Of a DNA stretch of 64,000 nucleotides, positions 17,944 through 26,835 are shown piece by piece (positions within the stretch are counted from its first letter, which is position 1; every line of letters starts with the position of its first letter). Source of the DNA: Pedobacter frigidisoli (lineage in GTDB: Bacteria > Bacteroidota > Bacteroidia > Sphingobacteriales > Sphingobacteriaceae); assembly GCF_004331675.1 (NCBI RefSeq), contig NZ_SJSN01000001.1:124001-188000 (forward strand), read 5' to 3'. Position numbers and translations under genes: made by a program. The notes below the pieces were generated by a model. The model ran no database searches. It saw only the letters and a list, made by a program, of their open reading frames with translations, and was not told the DNA's origin.

Positions 17944-18807
17944 TTAAATTTTCGTTGCAATTTTGTTTTTTCTCACGAAATATCTAATCGTAAAGAATAC
18001 ACCAAATCCTACTAAAATCAACATCCAAAGGTTTGCAATTGCTAATATGATTTCCTTGAATATTGTCCATCCATTTACTATACCCAGCCACAAACGGTTT
18101 GCGAAGCTTGGTTTATAATCATAAACATTGTCGTTAGCCACAACCATTGTTTTAATGGTATTATCCTGATAAAAATTAAGTGTAATGGTGCTGTATTTTA
18201 CCCGGCTATCGATTAGCATATTTTGCATTTTCTTGTCGATGTAGTCGTCTTTAATTAAAAGAGATGTTTCTACATTTGGGCTTTTCTTGGTTGCCAACTT
18301 ATTAATACGATCAACGGCTTCTTTCCTATTGTCTGCTTTCAGTTTGTTTGTTAAGTAGCTAATGCTTTGATCATCCATTTTTAAGGATTGATTATCTACA
18401 AACACAGCCATTTTTGCAATGGCATTCGTAAACTCATCCAACTTCTCTGAGGGAACTTTTGCTACAAGGTAACCTTCAGTTTTATAGGAAGTAATCTCTT
18501 TGAGCGAATCGGTAGATTGTTTAACTTTTTCCGTTTCCTGAATTACACTTTGAATAGAAAACTCTGAAACTGTACCGCCTTGACTCTTAATGGTCTCGCT
18601 TAATTTTTCTTTCGTCCTTTGCACATCTTTCACTCTAAACCGCATATCTGCAGTTTTAATGATTTTTTCAGCGGCAACAGTGTCTGCACTGGCTGCATCT
18701 GGCAATACCATTTCTTGTGTTGAGGCTACACTTTCGTGTCTTTTCTCAGCATTTTGGCAACCAAATAACCCTAGAATTATGGCTACAGCAATTATATTCC
18801 TTTTCAT
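17944..18807 (-). CDS. DUF4349 lipoprotein, second of a tandem pair
   Basis: 287 residues. The lipobox LFGC (Cys about 17) marks a lipoprotein. The DUF4349 domain runs from about IIKTADMRFRVKDVQRTK through a coiled-coil stretch to SRVKYSTITLNFYQD. A membrane helix near the C-terminus (about 250-275) is followed by a basic end. It is a clear paralogue of the gene just upstream, 12 bases away, sharing KTADMRF, TIKS/SIQS, LNFYQD and the terminal helix. Function is unknown. A lipid anchor and a C-terminal membrane helix in the same chain suggest a protein held at both ends. Confidence 0.85.
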   Translation of the reverse strand: MKRNIIAVAIILGLFGCQNAEKRHESVASTQEMVLPDAASADTVAAEKIIKTADMRFRVKDVQRTKEKLSETIKSQGGTVSEFSIQSVIQETEKVKQSTDSLKEITSYKTEGYLVAKVPSEKLDEFTNAIAKMAVFVDNQSLKMDDQSISYLTNKLKADNRKEAVDRINKLATKKSPNVETSLLIKDDYIDKKMQNMLIDSRVKYSTITLNFYQDNTIKTMVVANDNVYDYKPSFANRLWLGIVNGWTIFKEIILAIANLWMLILVGFGVFFTIRYFVRKNKIATKI

Positions 18808-18819
18808 GATTTTATGATT

Positions 18820-19665
18820 TTAAGCCTGTGTTTGTTTACTTCTGAAATATTTATAACTAACGAAACCTATAAGTGCAATTAAAATAAACACCCAAGAATG
18901 TGCAACGAACAATAAAAATTCCTTAAACATTTGCCACCCAGAATTAAGTCCCAATCCCAATCGATTGAAAAAAGCAGGTCTATTATCTCTCAAGTCATCG
19001 TTTGCCATGATAACTTTTCTAACTCCCTTATCCTGATAAAAGCTCAGCGTTACGGTGCTTAATTTGGTCCTTTCGTTTACATCCATACTGTTAATCTTCC
19101 GATCTACAATCCCGTCTTTCATTGCAATTATTTCTTCGGCTGATTTCGATCCTTTAGCGGCATCGTTCTTTGCCTCATTTAGCGCATCCTCTCTAATTTT
19201 TGTTTTTAAGCTATTGCGTAAATATTCTATACTTTGGTTGCTGGCTTGCATCCTGGCGCTATCAACTTGCTCTGCTGTTGCCGTAACTAAATCGCTAAAA
19301 ATATTGAGGTAAGCTGGAGGTATTCGGGCAATAATTACGCCCTCTGCTTTAAAAACGGTTGTTTCCTGCAACGAGTCAACGCTGTAAGCCACACGTTCCT
19401 GATCGATGGTTGTACTTTGAATGGTGGATTCTACGATTGTGCCTTCAAGATCGGCTACTATTTTACTAATTTGGAGTTTAGTTTTAACGGCGTCTTTAAC
19501 TTTAAAACGCATATCGGCAGTTTTTATAACTTTACTTACCAATTCGGTTTGAGCTGCTTCTTTTTCGACATTTATCAAAGCCGTATCGGCTGATTTTGTT
19601 TTTTTCTCGCTACTGCATCCAAATAATATGGCACATAAAGCCAAAGCAATAATATTCCTTTTCAT
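18820..19665 (-). CDS. DUF4349 lipoprotein, first of a tandem pair
   Basis: 281 residues with lipobox LFGC at about 17, then the DUF4349 domain (VIKTADMRFKVKDAVKTK to TKLSTVTLSFYQD) and a C-terminal membrane helix (about 248-270). It is the upstream partner of a tandem duplication; the two genes are 12 bases apart and very likely co-transcribed. The KTADMRF strand and the FYQD strand mark the conserved core. No enzymatic motif is seen. Confidence 0.85.
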   Translation of the reverse strand: MKRNIIALALCAILFGCSSEKKTKSADTALINVEKEAAQTELVSKVIKTADMRFKVKDAVKTKLQISKIVADLEGTIVESTIQSTTIDQERVAYSVDSLQETTVFKAEGVIIARIPPAYLNIFSDLVTATAEQVDSARMQASNQSIEYLRNSLKTKIREDALNEAKNDAAKGSKSAEEIIAMKDGIVDRKINSMDVNERTKLSTVTLSFYQDKGVRKVIMANDDLRDNRPAFFNRLGLGLNSGWQMFKEFLLFVAHSWVFILIALIGFVSYKYFRSKQTQA

Positions 19666-20043
19666 GATTTTGTGGTTCTAAAAATTTAATCATTTTAAAT
19701 ATTTGCTTCAAATGGCCATTAGAAGTTGGGCGTTTTTGGTTAGATTTTCACGCCCTATTTTTCCCTTTATACGAAAAACCGGTTTAGGTAACCCAACGAG
19801 TAAAAACGTTTGTATTGAGATGCCTTGAGGCATAGTTTTCCATAAATTAATATATCTGCTTTTAAACTTATATAGAAATTATTGCTTGGGAAGATTTAAT
19901 ATAGAAAGGTTTACTTGGGTAAAATAAACCTGACAGCAGCGAACACGAAGCGGTAACCTTTTCGGTTAACGGCGTAGTAAAGCGAATGGCGGGGCTTTCG
20001 GAACCGATTTACACCGAAGCTGGCTTTTCAAAAAATATTGTAA
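19666..20043. other. Long spacer with several hairpins, no gene found
   Basis: No convincing coding frame. It holds a perfect small hairpin AGGTTTA / TAAACCT (19907-19931). A GC-richer block (about 19934-20030) contains GGTAACC-TTTTC-GGTTA and several GCGAA / CGAAGC words like those in the dispersed repeats elsewhere in the window. A short ATGCCT / AGGCAT palindrome lies near 19820. I read the GC-richer block as a degenerate dispersed repeat; an unrecognised RNA is the alternative. Confidence 0.4.
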
Positions 20044-20077
20044 ACAAAAAAGCCAATCATGTTGAATATGATTGGCC
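20044..20077 (-). terminator. Terminator of the small membrane protein gene
   Basis: Stem GCCAATCAT / ATGATTGGC with a 7-base loop; on the minus strand it is followed by a T-rich run. It lies 23 bases beyond the stop of the gene at 20100. Confidence 0.85.
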
Positions 20078-20099
20078 TAATATTTTGAAAGGATATATC

Positions 20100-20318
20100 T
20101 TATGCGTCTAAAATTTTGAAAACACCCTTAATTGCGATTATTGCACCGATGAAAAGGATAATCCAAGAAACTAATGAAAGCATCCAAGAATCGAATGCGA
20201 AGCGTGCATACGTACCAATCATACAAACAATTACACCAAAAATGATTAATTTATAAATCCCTGGCTGGTTAGCCGTTTGCATACTTTCTGTATTGTGCTT
20301 TAATTCGTTGTTCTCCAT
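20100..20318 (-). CDS. Small two-helix membrane protein, unknown
   Basis: 72 residues. A polar N-terminus of about 20 residues is followed by two hydrophobic helices (about 24-42 and 48-68: LIIFGVIVCMIGTYARF and LSLVSWIILFIGAIIAI) and the short end VFKILDA. I do not recognise the family. It has its own terminator and stands apart from its neighbours, which supports it being a real gene. Confidence 0.7.
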   Translation of the reverse strand: MENNELKHNTESMQTANQPGIYKLIIFGVIVCMIGTYARFAFDSWMLSLVSWIILFIGAIIAIKGVFKILDA

Positions 20319-20376
20319 AATGTTTATTTTTATGATGCAGCAAAAGTAATACTTATTGCTGAATATTTACACATAC

Positions 20377-21141
20377 TTAGTAACTTTTTAATCGCTCTAA
20401 ACGCTGTTTTGCCTTATCTTTATCGCTCAAGTTTTCGCCCTGATATAAAGGTTTTTCCCAATCGCCGTACATGGGGTTTGGTAATACAATGAATTTTGTG
20501 CCAAAAAGGTTTTGATTTTGGTTCACTTGCTCGAAAGTATTTTTTTGTTCCCGGTAAAATATATTAGAAAAATCACTCAAATTATCGCCACAAAGCATTA
20601 AAATATTATGCGTTTCGGCAATCTTTTGGCGACGGGGTTCCTTATTTGATATTCCTTTTGAAACGACTAAATGCGCATCATCAGCATAAGGAAAGCCAAA
20701 AGCTTTTAGATTTTTCAACGTTGCAGCATAATCCTTTTCATCGCGATTGCTCACATAAAAGGTTTCGATATTTTTAGAAGCTGCAAATTTCAAAAAAGCT
20801 AATGCACCAGGAACGGTATCGGCTTTAGCAAGGCTTGTCCATTCAGTCCAATCTGCCGGGTTATAGCTCAAACCTTTTTTAATCTCATGTCCTTGAAAGG
20901 CAGAATTATCCAAAACCGTTTCATCAATATCTACAATCACACAGTTTGGCTTTTTGCTTGTATCGGCCCATATTGCTTCTTTTAATGATAAGCGGGCAAA
21001 GTTGTATGCCTGAAAACATAAAGCCCTGTATTCACCCGAAGTTTGTTGCCACAGTACAGCGTTTGTGTAATCTCTGGCAGGAGATTGAGCTGCAGCCAAA
21101 AACGGAGCGAGGGATAAAATAATGATGATGTATTTTTTCAT
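20377..21141 (-). CDS. HAD-type acid phosphatase / 5'-nucleotidase, e(P4) family
   Basis: 254 residues from the ATG at 21141. The frame stays open to 21192, but only the later Met gives a proper signal peptide (hydrophobic core ending LAAAQ). The HAD nucleophile motif is VDIDETVLDN, the class B/C acid phosphatase form DxDET, about residue 72. Later motifs are YVSNRDE (motif II) and MLCGDNLSDFSN (motif IV). It should remove phosphate from nucleotides or other esters in the periplasm. There is no clear lipobox, unlike Haemophilus e(P4). It is a single gene, with the start of the gene at 21293 facing away. Confidence 0.88.
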   Translation of the reverse strand: MKKYIIIILSLAPFLAAAQSPARDYTNAVLWQQTSGEYRALCFQAYNFARLSLKEAIWADTSKKPNCVIVDIDETVLDNSAFQGHEIKKGLSYNPADWTEWTSLAKADTVPGALAFLKFAASKNIETFYVSNRDEKDYAATLKNLKAFGFPYADDAHLVVSKGISNKEPRRQKIAETHNILMLCGDNLSDFSNIFYREQKNTFEQVNQNQNLFGTKFIVLPNPMYGDWEKPLYQGENLSDKDKAKQRLERLKSY

Positions 21142-21292
21142 AATTTGAAATTGTTGGGCAAATATAAGAGTTGAATCCGACATGAGTTTCATTAAGCTAA
21201 ATCATCATTTAAATGAAGATAATTTCTAGATTATTAACTTCTTAGTTATAGATTTTTATTAGTTTTGAGCACACACAAATAAAATCAAAATT

Positions 21293-22003
21293 ATGAAATT
21301 TAAAAATTTACTAGGGCTTGGTATAGCCTTATTGTGCCTTGCTGCCTGCAAGAAAGAGAGTCCGATAATTGAGCCACCAATTGTAAAGCCTGATGAAACT
21401 GAAATAATCAGAGATAGCGTAGCTTATGTAATGGACGGAAAGCTTAATACCGCATCGAAGTATTCAAGTGGTTGGAAAGTTTCAAATGTTCAGCCCAATT
21501 CCAAAGTTGATTCGATTGTAAATTACGCTTATTACATCTCCGGTGATAAAGATTCGGTAATGTATTCGAAAACTTATAGTTTTTACAAAAACTCGAATAA
21601 AATCGATTTCATTTTTATTAAAAAATATAATAAAAAAGTGATGACTAGTGGCTTCTTATATGAACCCTCTGATATAAGAGATTTTTACGCTGTTGGAATG
21701 CGGAATTACGCTTTGGATTATGAGCGAAATAACAGTCAGAATGGTATAGCAATTAATGTAAACAATGAAGGTGCTTACAAAACTTATGGTTCCGATTCAT
21801 TCAGAATTCCACCAACTTTAAGTGCTGATGCGCAGCAAAACTCCAAATTCGAAATCATAAGTGTTAAAAAAACGAAAACCGGCCTATACATTTTAGAAGC
21901 CAGGTTTAATGCAAAGGTTTATGATGATAAAAACGGAAGTAAAAGGATAGATAATGGTTACCTGAAAATAAATTTGGGTTTATTGGATGAGTACTTTAAA
22001 TAA
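21293..22003 (+). CDS. Putative lipoprotein, unknown function
   Basis: 236 residues. The lipobox CLAAC (Cys at 19) is followed by KKESPIIEPP, a typical flexible tether. The mature part alternates polar and aromatic residues (KTYSFYKNSNKIDFIFIKKYNKK) and is probably a beta domain. No family is recognised and no motif suggests catalysis. It is monocistronic with a terminator just after the stop. Confidence 0.7.
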   Translation: MKFKNLLGLGIALLCLAACKKESPIIEPPIVKPDETEIIRDSVAYVMDGKLNTASKYSSGWKVSNVQPNSKVDSIVNYAYYISGDKDSVMYSKTYSFYKNSNKIDFIFIKKYNKKVMTSGFLYEPSDIRDFYAVGMRNYALDYERNNSQNGIAINVNNEGAYKTYGSDSFRIPPTLSADAQQNSKFEIISVKKTKTGLYILEARFNAKVYDDKNGSKRIDNGYLKINLGLLDEYFK

Positions 22004-22007
22004 GCAG

Positions 22008-22042
22008 AAAGCCCATTTCGATTTAGAAATGGGCTTTGTTGT
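22008..22042 (+). terminator. Bidirectional terminator between convergent genes
   Basis: Twelve-base stem AAAGCCCATTTC / GAAATGGGCTTT with loop GATTTA, 5 bases after the lipoprotein stop codon. Its symmetry allows it to act for the minus-strand ATPase gene too. Confidence 0.85.
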
Positions 22043-22057
22043 TTTGATGAAACACCT

Positions 22058-23191
22058 CTACCCATTCAAAAAACTTCCTCTATCCGTTTGAGATAATATT
22101 AATGTTTCTGCGTTAGGATAAGCTTTGGTAAAAGTGACCGGAATTTTATCTTTCGCTCTCTCATTCCACTTAAATTCTACCGCTAAAAGTTGATCAGCTC
22201 TTTTTTCAATGTAATCTATTTCCTGTTGTTGGGTGGTTCGCCAGAAAAATAATTCTGCTTCAATTTGATTTTGCTGCAGGTATTTTTTGCGCTCGCTTAT
22301 CATATAATTTTCCCAAAGTGCACCAACATCATTGCGATTATTTAAAGTATTGAAGTTTCTGGTAATCGCATTGATAACACCTGTATCATAGAAATATACC
22401 TTTTTATTCTTCTTAATCTCGTTGAGAACATTGCCTGAAAATGCAGGTAAAACAAAAATCACAAAAGCCTTTTCCAATAAATCAATGTACTTATCTACGG
22501 TTTTTTGGTCGGCTTTTACCAATTGAGCCAATTCTGAAAAGTTTACTTCACTACCAACCTGCAGTGCTAAAGCTTTTACAATTTTCTCAAATAATAAGGG
22601 TTTCTTCACTTCTTCCAAAGCAAATAAATCCTTGTATAAATAACTATCGGTTAATAGCTTTAAATGTTCTTCTGCGTGATCCGGTTGATTAATTACTTCA
22701 GGATATGAGCCATAAATTAAACGTTTCGCTAAGGAGCGTTCTTCGGTAATAAAATCAGTTTCTTTCACTAATTCTGCATAAGAAAAAGGCAAAAGCATCA
22801 TTTCATATTTACGCCCAGTTAGTGGTTCGTTTATTTTTCCAGATAATTCAAATGCCGAAGAGCCTGTTGCTATAACCTGTACTTGCTTAAATCTATCTAC
22901 AATTATTTTTATAAATAAGCCAATATTAGTTATGCGTTGGGCTTCATCGATAAAAAGGATTTCATAATCGCCCAATAATTGTGCAATCTGCGTAGCATTG
23001 GGCTTTGCTAAACTTTCACGTACATCAGCATCATCGCCATTTAGGTATAAAGTTCTTTTATTAACCTTGGCCAGCAACTGCTCTACAAATGTTGTTTTAC
23101 CAGATTGCCTCGGACCAAAAACAATAAATGCCTTGCCCTTAAACAGCCTCTCCAAGGCATAATCCATTTGCTTTCTTACAATCATGATCAA
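22058..23191 (-). CDS. AAA ATPase with DUF4143 domain
   Basis: 377 residues. The Walker A is GPRQSGKTTF (about 25-34) and the Walker B is ILFIDEAQR; a sensor-like VIATGSSAFEL follows. The C-terminal half is DUF4143, a PD-(D/E)XK-like region ending in YIEKRADQLLAVEFKWN, whose E and K residues resemble a nuclease core. Family members occur singly and in accessory regions, and their role is not settled. The start could also be the Met two codons later. Three 19-base repeats at exact 32-base spacing lie just upstream (23210-23292) and are probably its control region. Confidence 0.87.
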   Translation of the reverse strand: MIMIVRKQMDYALERLFKGKAFIVFGPRQSGKTTFVEQLLAKVNKRTLYLNGDDADVRESLAKPNATQIAQLLGDYEILFIDEAQRITNIGLFIKIIVDRFKQVQVIATGSSAFELSGKINEPLTGRKYEMMLLPFSYAELVKETDFITEERSLAKRLIYGSYPEVINQPDHAEEHLKLLTDSYLYKDLFALEEVKKPLLFEKIVKALALQVGSEVNFSELAQLVKADQKTVDKYIDLLEKAFVIFVLPAFSGNVLNEIKKNKKVYFYDTGVINAITRNFNTLNNRNDVGALWENYMISERKKYLQQNQIEAELFFWRTTQQQEIDYIEKRADQLLAVEFKWNERAKDKIPVTFTKAYPNAETLILSQTDRGSFLNG

Positions 23192-23209
23192 TAATTATAA
23201 GACAAAAAT

Positions 23210-23292
23210 ATAATAATTTTGGATTACATTCCAATAAAAACATAATAATTATGGATTACAATCTAAAATAAACATAATAATTTTGGATTGTA
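23210..23292. repeat. Three 19-bp direct repeats at 32-bp period before the DUF4143 gene
   Basis: Copies at 23210-23228, 23242-23260 and 23274-23292 share ATAATAATTNTGGATTRYA. The first copy extends into a near-palindrome, TTGGATTACATTCCAA. The array starts 19 bases upstream of the ATPase start codon, so an operator is likely. The period of 32 is about three helical turns. Confidence 0.85.
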
Positions 23293-23304
23293 GTTATATC
23301 AGGA

Positions 23305-23338
23305 ATAAAAAAACCCATCTCAATTAAGAAATGGGTCT
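23305..23338 (-). terminator. Terminator of the atp operon
   Basis: Minus-strand stem ACCCAT / ATGGGT with an inner partial stem, followed by seven T on that strand. It lies about 35 bases past the atpG stop codon. Confidence 0.75.
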
Positions 23339-23348
23339 TATATTTTCA

Positions 23349-23373
23349 AGTTCCCTTTAGGGGATTTAGGGGT
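23349..23373. repeat. GC-rich hairpin repeat abutting the atpG stop
   Basis: On the minus strand, directly after the atpG stop, the pattern is CCCC-N4-CCCC-N4-AGGG. The same pattern in the same orientation ends uvrC at 36818-36842. It looks like a short dispersed 3'-end repeat. Confidence 0.55.
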
Positions 23374-24257
23374 TATCCGTTCAATGCTGCTGCACCACTT
23401 ACAATCTCTGTTAATTCAGTTGTAATTGCAGCCTGACGAGCTTGGTTATAAGAAAGTTTCAAGGCTTTTAATAACTCACCAGCATTTTCAGTTGCTTTAT
23501 CCATTGATGTCATACGTGCGCCATGCTCAGATGCGTGAGAATCCAACACTGCTTTATATAACTGAATTTTAACCGATTTAGGAATTAACTGTTCTACAAT
23601 TTCTTCTTGTGATGGTTCTAAAATATAATCAACATTGGTCGCTTTAGTTTCAACCTTTGTTTCTTCTGCTTTTGGTAATGGCAACAATTGTTCAGAAGTA
23701 ATAATTTGAACAGCTGCATTTTTAAAACGATTGTAAACCAACTCTACTTTATCAAAGTCGCCTTTAATAAAACCAGCCATGATAGCATCGGTAATTTTGG
23801 TTACGTTTTCGAAAGTTAAAGCATTGTAAACCTCGTTATTATTACCAATAACGTTGTAATTACGTTTCTCGTAGAAATCCTGAGTTTTCTTACCAATAGA
23901 AATAATGCTCACATTACCGTTTTTCAACTGTTCGCTATATTTCTCAGCAATTAAATTGTTGGCCGCTTTAATTACGTTCATGTTAAAAGCACCAGCCAAA
24001 CCGCGGTTTGATGATACAGTTACAATTAAAACCTTATTAGGTTCACGCTCTTGGATAAAAGGCGATGAAGAACCTTCTAAACTTGCCGATAGATTCGCTA
24101 AAATCTCTTTCAGTTTAGTTGCATAAGGACGTAAAGCGATAATTGCATTTGTTGCACGCTTCAACTTCGCTGCCGAAACCATTTTCATAGCTTTGGTAAT
24201 CTGCTGAGTTGATTGTACCGATGCAATTCGGTTTCTTACTTCTTTTAAATTAGCCAT
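23373..24257 (-). CDS. atpG: ATP synthase F1 subunit gamma
   Basis: 294 residues. The N-terminal MANLKEVRNRIASVQSTQQITKAMKMVSAAKLKRA and the C-terminal RMTSMDKATENAGELLKALKLSYNQARQAAITTELTEIVSGAAAL are the two long helices of the rotor coiled coil and match the family well. It forms the rotating shaft in the F1 head. It is the last gene of the minus-strand atp cluster, 87 bases after atpA, and is followed by a repeat and a terminator. Confidence 0.97.
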   Translation of the reverse strand: MANLKEVRNRIASVQSTQQITKAMKMVSAAKLKRATNAIIALRPYATKLKEILANLSASLEGSSSPFIQEREPNKVLIVTVSSNRGLAGAFNMNVIKAANNLIAEKYSEQLKNGNVSIISIGKKTQDFYEKRNYNVIGNNNEVYNALTFENVTKITDAIMAGFIKGDFDKVELVYNRFKNAAVQIITSEQLLPLPKAEETKVETKATNVDYILEPSQEEIVEQLIPKSVKIQLYKAVLDSHASEHGARMTSMDKATENAGELLKALKLSYNQARQAAITTELTEIVSGAAALNG

Positions 24258-24264
24258 TCTTTAT

Positions 24265-24340
24265 TTAGATGTGAGATGTGAGATATAAGATGTGAGACGT
24301 TTCCGTCCCAATCTCAAATCTCAAATCTCATGTCTCAAAT
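24265..24340. repeat. Degenerate palindromic spacer between atpA and atpG
   Basis: The spacer is built from short words of the form GATGTGAGA on one side and TCTCAAATC on the other, giving a long imperfect inverted repeat with the centre near GTTTCCGTCCC. It has no coding sense and could fold in mRNA between the two genes. Confidence 0.6.
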
Positions 24341-24344
24341 CTTA

Positions 24345-25919
24345 TTAATATTTACTTGAAATCTCTTTTGCTACTGTATCTAAAACACCCGTAATGGTAT
24401 CATCAAATTTACCAGCTTTTAATGCCGCTAAAGTTTCAGGATGACGCATTTCCAATTGAGTTAAATATTCAGTTTCGAATTCTTTTACTTTATCAACCGG
24501 TACGCTACGCATTAAGTTTTTAGTACCTGCATAAACAATCGCAACTTGTTTCTCAACCGTAAATGGTGTAAACTGTGCTTGTTTTAACATTTGTACGTTA
24601 CGTGCACCTTTATCCAAAACCGATTTCGTCGCTGCATCTAAATCAGAACCGAATTTAGAGAAAGCCTCTAACTCACGGTATTGAGCCTGGTCTAACTTTA
24701 AAGTACCTGCAACTTTTTTCATTGATTTAATTTGAGCATTACCACCTACACGAGATACCGAAATACCAACGTTAATAGCTGGACGAATACCTGCATTAAA
24801 TAAGTTCGATTCTAAGAAAATCTGACCATCAGTAATCGAAATTACGTTAGTTGGAATATAAGCAGAAACGTCACCCGCCTGAGTTTCGATAATTGGCAAA
24901 GCTGTTAATGAACCACCACCTTTAACAATGTGACGGATAGATTCTGGCAAATCGTTCATCGCTTGTGCGATATCATCATTTGCGTTAATTTTCGCAGCTC
25001 TTTCCAACAAACGACTGTGTAAGTAGAAAACGTCACCTGGATAAGCCTCACGACCTGGTGGACGACGAAGTAATAATGATACTTCACGGTAAGCAACAGC
25101 TTGTTTAGATAAATCATCATAAACAATTAAAGCCGGACGACCAGTATCACGGAAAAACTCACCAATTGCAGCACCAGCAAACGGAGCATAAAACTGCATT
25201 GGAGCAGGATCAGCAGCCGAAGCAGCAACAACAACTGTGTATGGTAAAGCGCCGTTTTCCTCTAGCGTACGTACAATGTTTGCAACGGTAGAGTTTTTCT
25301 GACCAATCGCTACATAAATACAGAACACAGGCTGGCCTGCTTCATAAAATTCTTTTTGGTTAATAATGGTATCGATACAAACTGCAGTTTTACCAATCTG
25401 ACGATCGCCAATAACCAACTCACGTTGACCACGACCGATAGGAATCATTGCATCAATTGCTTTTATACCAGTTTGTAAAGGCTCATTTACCGGCTGACGA
25501 TAAATTACACCTGGCGCTTTACGCTCTAAAGGCATTTCGTAAGTCTCACCTAAAATCGGGCCTTTACCATCTAAAGGTAAACCCAAAGTGTTCACTACGC
25601 GGCCAAGCATACCTTCACCAACTTTAATAGAGGCAATTTTTTTGGTACGTTTAATGGTATCACCTTCTTTAATCTCGTCAGATGCACCCAAAAGTACCAC
25701 ACCAACGTTATCTTCTTCAAGGTTTAATACAATTCCTTGTAAACCGTTTGCAAATTCAACCAACTCACCCGATTGAACTTTAGTTAAACCGTAAACACGG
25801 GCAATACCGTCGCCCACTTGCAACACGGTACCAACTTCTTCCAGTTCGGTTTCTGATTTGAAGCCCGCCAATTGCTGTCTGATAATTGCCGATACTTCGT
25901 CTGGTCTTACCTCTACCAT
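24345..25919 (-). CDS. atpA: ATP synthase F1 subunit alpha
   Basis: 524 residues. It has the beta-barrel N-terminus ([22 protein letters not shown]), the P-loop [10 protein letters not shown], the [14 protein letters not shown] signature and the helical C-terminal domain. It forms the non-catalytic nucleotide-binding subunit of the F1 hexamer. The catalytic beta subunit gene (atpD) is not in this window. It lies between atpH (a 315-base repeat-containing gap) and atpG. Confidence 0.98.
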   Translation of the reverse strand: MVEVRPDEVSAIIRQQLAGFKSETELEEVGTVLQVGDGIARVYGLTKVQSGELVEFANGLQGIVLNLEEDNVGVVLLGASDEIKEGDTIKRTKKIASIKVGEGMLGRVVNTLGLPLDGKGPILGETYEMPLERKAPGVIYRQPVNEPLQTGIKAIDAMIPIGRGQRELVIGDRQIGKTAVCIDTIINQKEFYEAGQPVFCIYVAIGQKNSTVANIVRTLEENGALPYTVVVAASAADPAPMQFYAPFAGAAIGEFFRDTGRPALIVYDDLSKQAVAYREVSLLLRRPPGREAYPGDVFYLHSRLLERAAKINANDDIAQAMNDLPESIRHIVKGGGSLTALPIIETQAGDVSAYIPTNVISITDGQIFLESNLFNAGIRPAINVGISVSRVGGNAQIKSMKKVAGTLKLDQAQYRELEAFSKFGSDLDAATKSVLDKGARNVQMLKQAQFTPFTVEKQVAIVYAGTKNLMRSVPVDKVKEFETEYLTQLEMRHPETLAALKAGKFDDTITGVLDTVAKEISSKY

Positions 25920-26009
25920 AATTTTAATTTATATCTTTTGTAAATGTAAATCTTGTAATTCTTTTGTTATTCCAGTCCCGCTATTCGTTTCAATCTTTTT
26001 TGTAAACTT

Positions 26010-26075
26010 CTGTCATTCTGAGGAACGAAGAATCTGTTTCATCGCTTGCAGATGCTTCCTAAGTCAGCATGACAG
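26010..26075. repeat. 66-bp palindromic element in the atpH-atpA gap
   Basis: Outer arms CTGTCAT / ATGACAG enclose a second stem (AGGAA / TTCCT, then AATCTG / CAGAT). The core TCATTCTGAGGAACGAAGAA is of the dispersed-repeat type. It fills part of the 315-base gap between atpH and atpA; the rest of that gap is AT-rich with short repeated words such as AATTTTCAA and shows no gene. Confidence 0.7.
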
Positions 26076-26234
26076 TTTATTTAAGTTTGATATCAAAAAA
26101 GGATTTTTACTACTATCGGGTTTATATATTTTAGTGCTGTAGTTCTTCGGTTATTTCAGTATCCCTCAATTTTCAAAATTTCAGATTCCAATTACTAATT
26201 TTCAATCTTAATACTTGATACTCAAATCTCGATA

Positions 26235-26774
26235 CTACAGCGCAAATTCCTTTTTCAGTTTACTTAAACCGCTGGCAATACTTGCATCAAATTGCTTATC
26301 ACCAACTTTTAAAATAAAACCACCAATTAGTTTTTCGTTAATTTTTTCTTTAATGATGACTTGGTTGGCGCCTAATTCTCTTTTTACAATGGCAACAATC
26401 TGTTCTTTTGCAGCTGCACTTAAAGTAGTCGCTGAGGTTACATCAGCAGTAACAATGCCTTTAATTAGGTTGTATTGTTGTATAAATTGTTTTGCAGTAG
26501 CAAATAAAATAGCCGAACGGCCTTTGCTAATTACAATTTTAAAAAACGTGATGGTTAGCTTGCTTACTTTATCGGCAAAAATACCATTTAAAATACCAGT
26601 CTTTTTATCTAAAGGTACAATTGGGTTTTTCAATATCGCTTCTAGCTCAGGGGTTTCATCAACCACTTTTTCAAACAAAACCATATCATTATAAGAAGAT
26701 TCTAACGCGTTGTTTTCAACGGATAAATCTATTAATGATTTGGCGTATCTGCTTGCAACTTTAATTTCTGACAT
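26235..26774 (-). CDS. atpH: ATP synthase F1 subunit delta
   Basis: 179 residues. It has the OSCP/delta pattern: the N-terminal helical domain starts VASRYAKSLIDLSVENNALE, a mid region has ILNGIFADKVSKLTITFFKIVISKGR, and the C-terminal KINEKLIGGFILKVGDKQFDASIASGLSKLKKEF is the family signature region. It links F1 to the b-subunit stalk. It sits between atpF (61-base gap) and atpA. Confidence 0.95.
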   Translation of the reverse strand: MSEIKVASRYAKSLIDLSVENNALESSYNDMVLFEKVVDETPELEAILKNPIVPLDKKTGILNGIFADKVSKLTITFFKIVISKGRSAILFATAKQFIQQYNLIKGIVTADVTSATTLSAAAKEQIVAIVKRELGANQVIIKEKINEKLIGGFILKVGDKQFDASIASGLSKLKKEFAL

Positions 26775-26777
26775 ATC

Positions 26778-26832
26778 TTTTTGGGTTAGCGTTTGGCGTT
26801 AAGCGTTAAACCGCCCATCGCTTTACGCAATA
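26778..26832. repeat. Low-complexity palindromic spacer between atpF and atpH
   Basis: The gap holds GCGTTTGGCGTTAAGCG facing CGCTTTACGCAATACGC, an imperfect inverted repeat of GCGTT-type words. It differs in sequence from the other atp spacers but has the same style. Confidence 0.5.
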
Positions 26833-26835
26833 CGC

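Noticed and set aside
23210..23292. Possible CRISPR array
   Set aside because: Only three copies of 19 bases with 13-base gaps that resemble each other, and no cas gene in the window.
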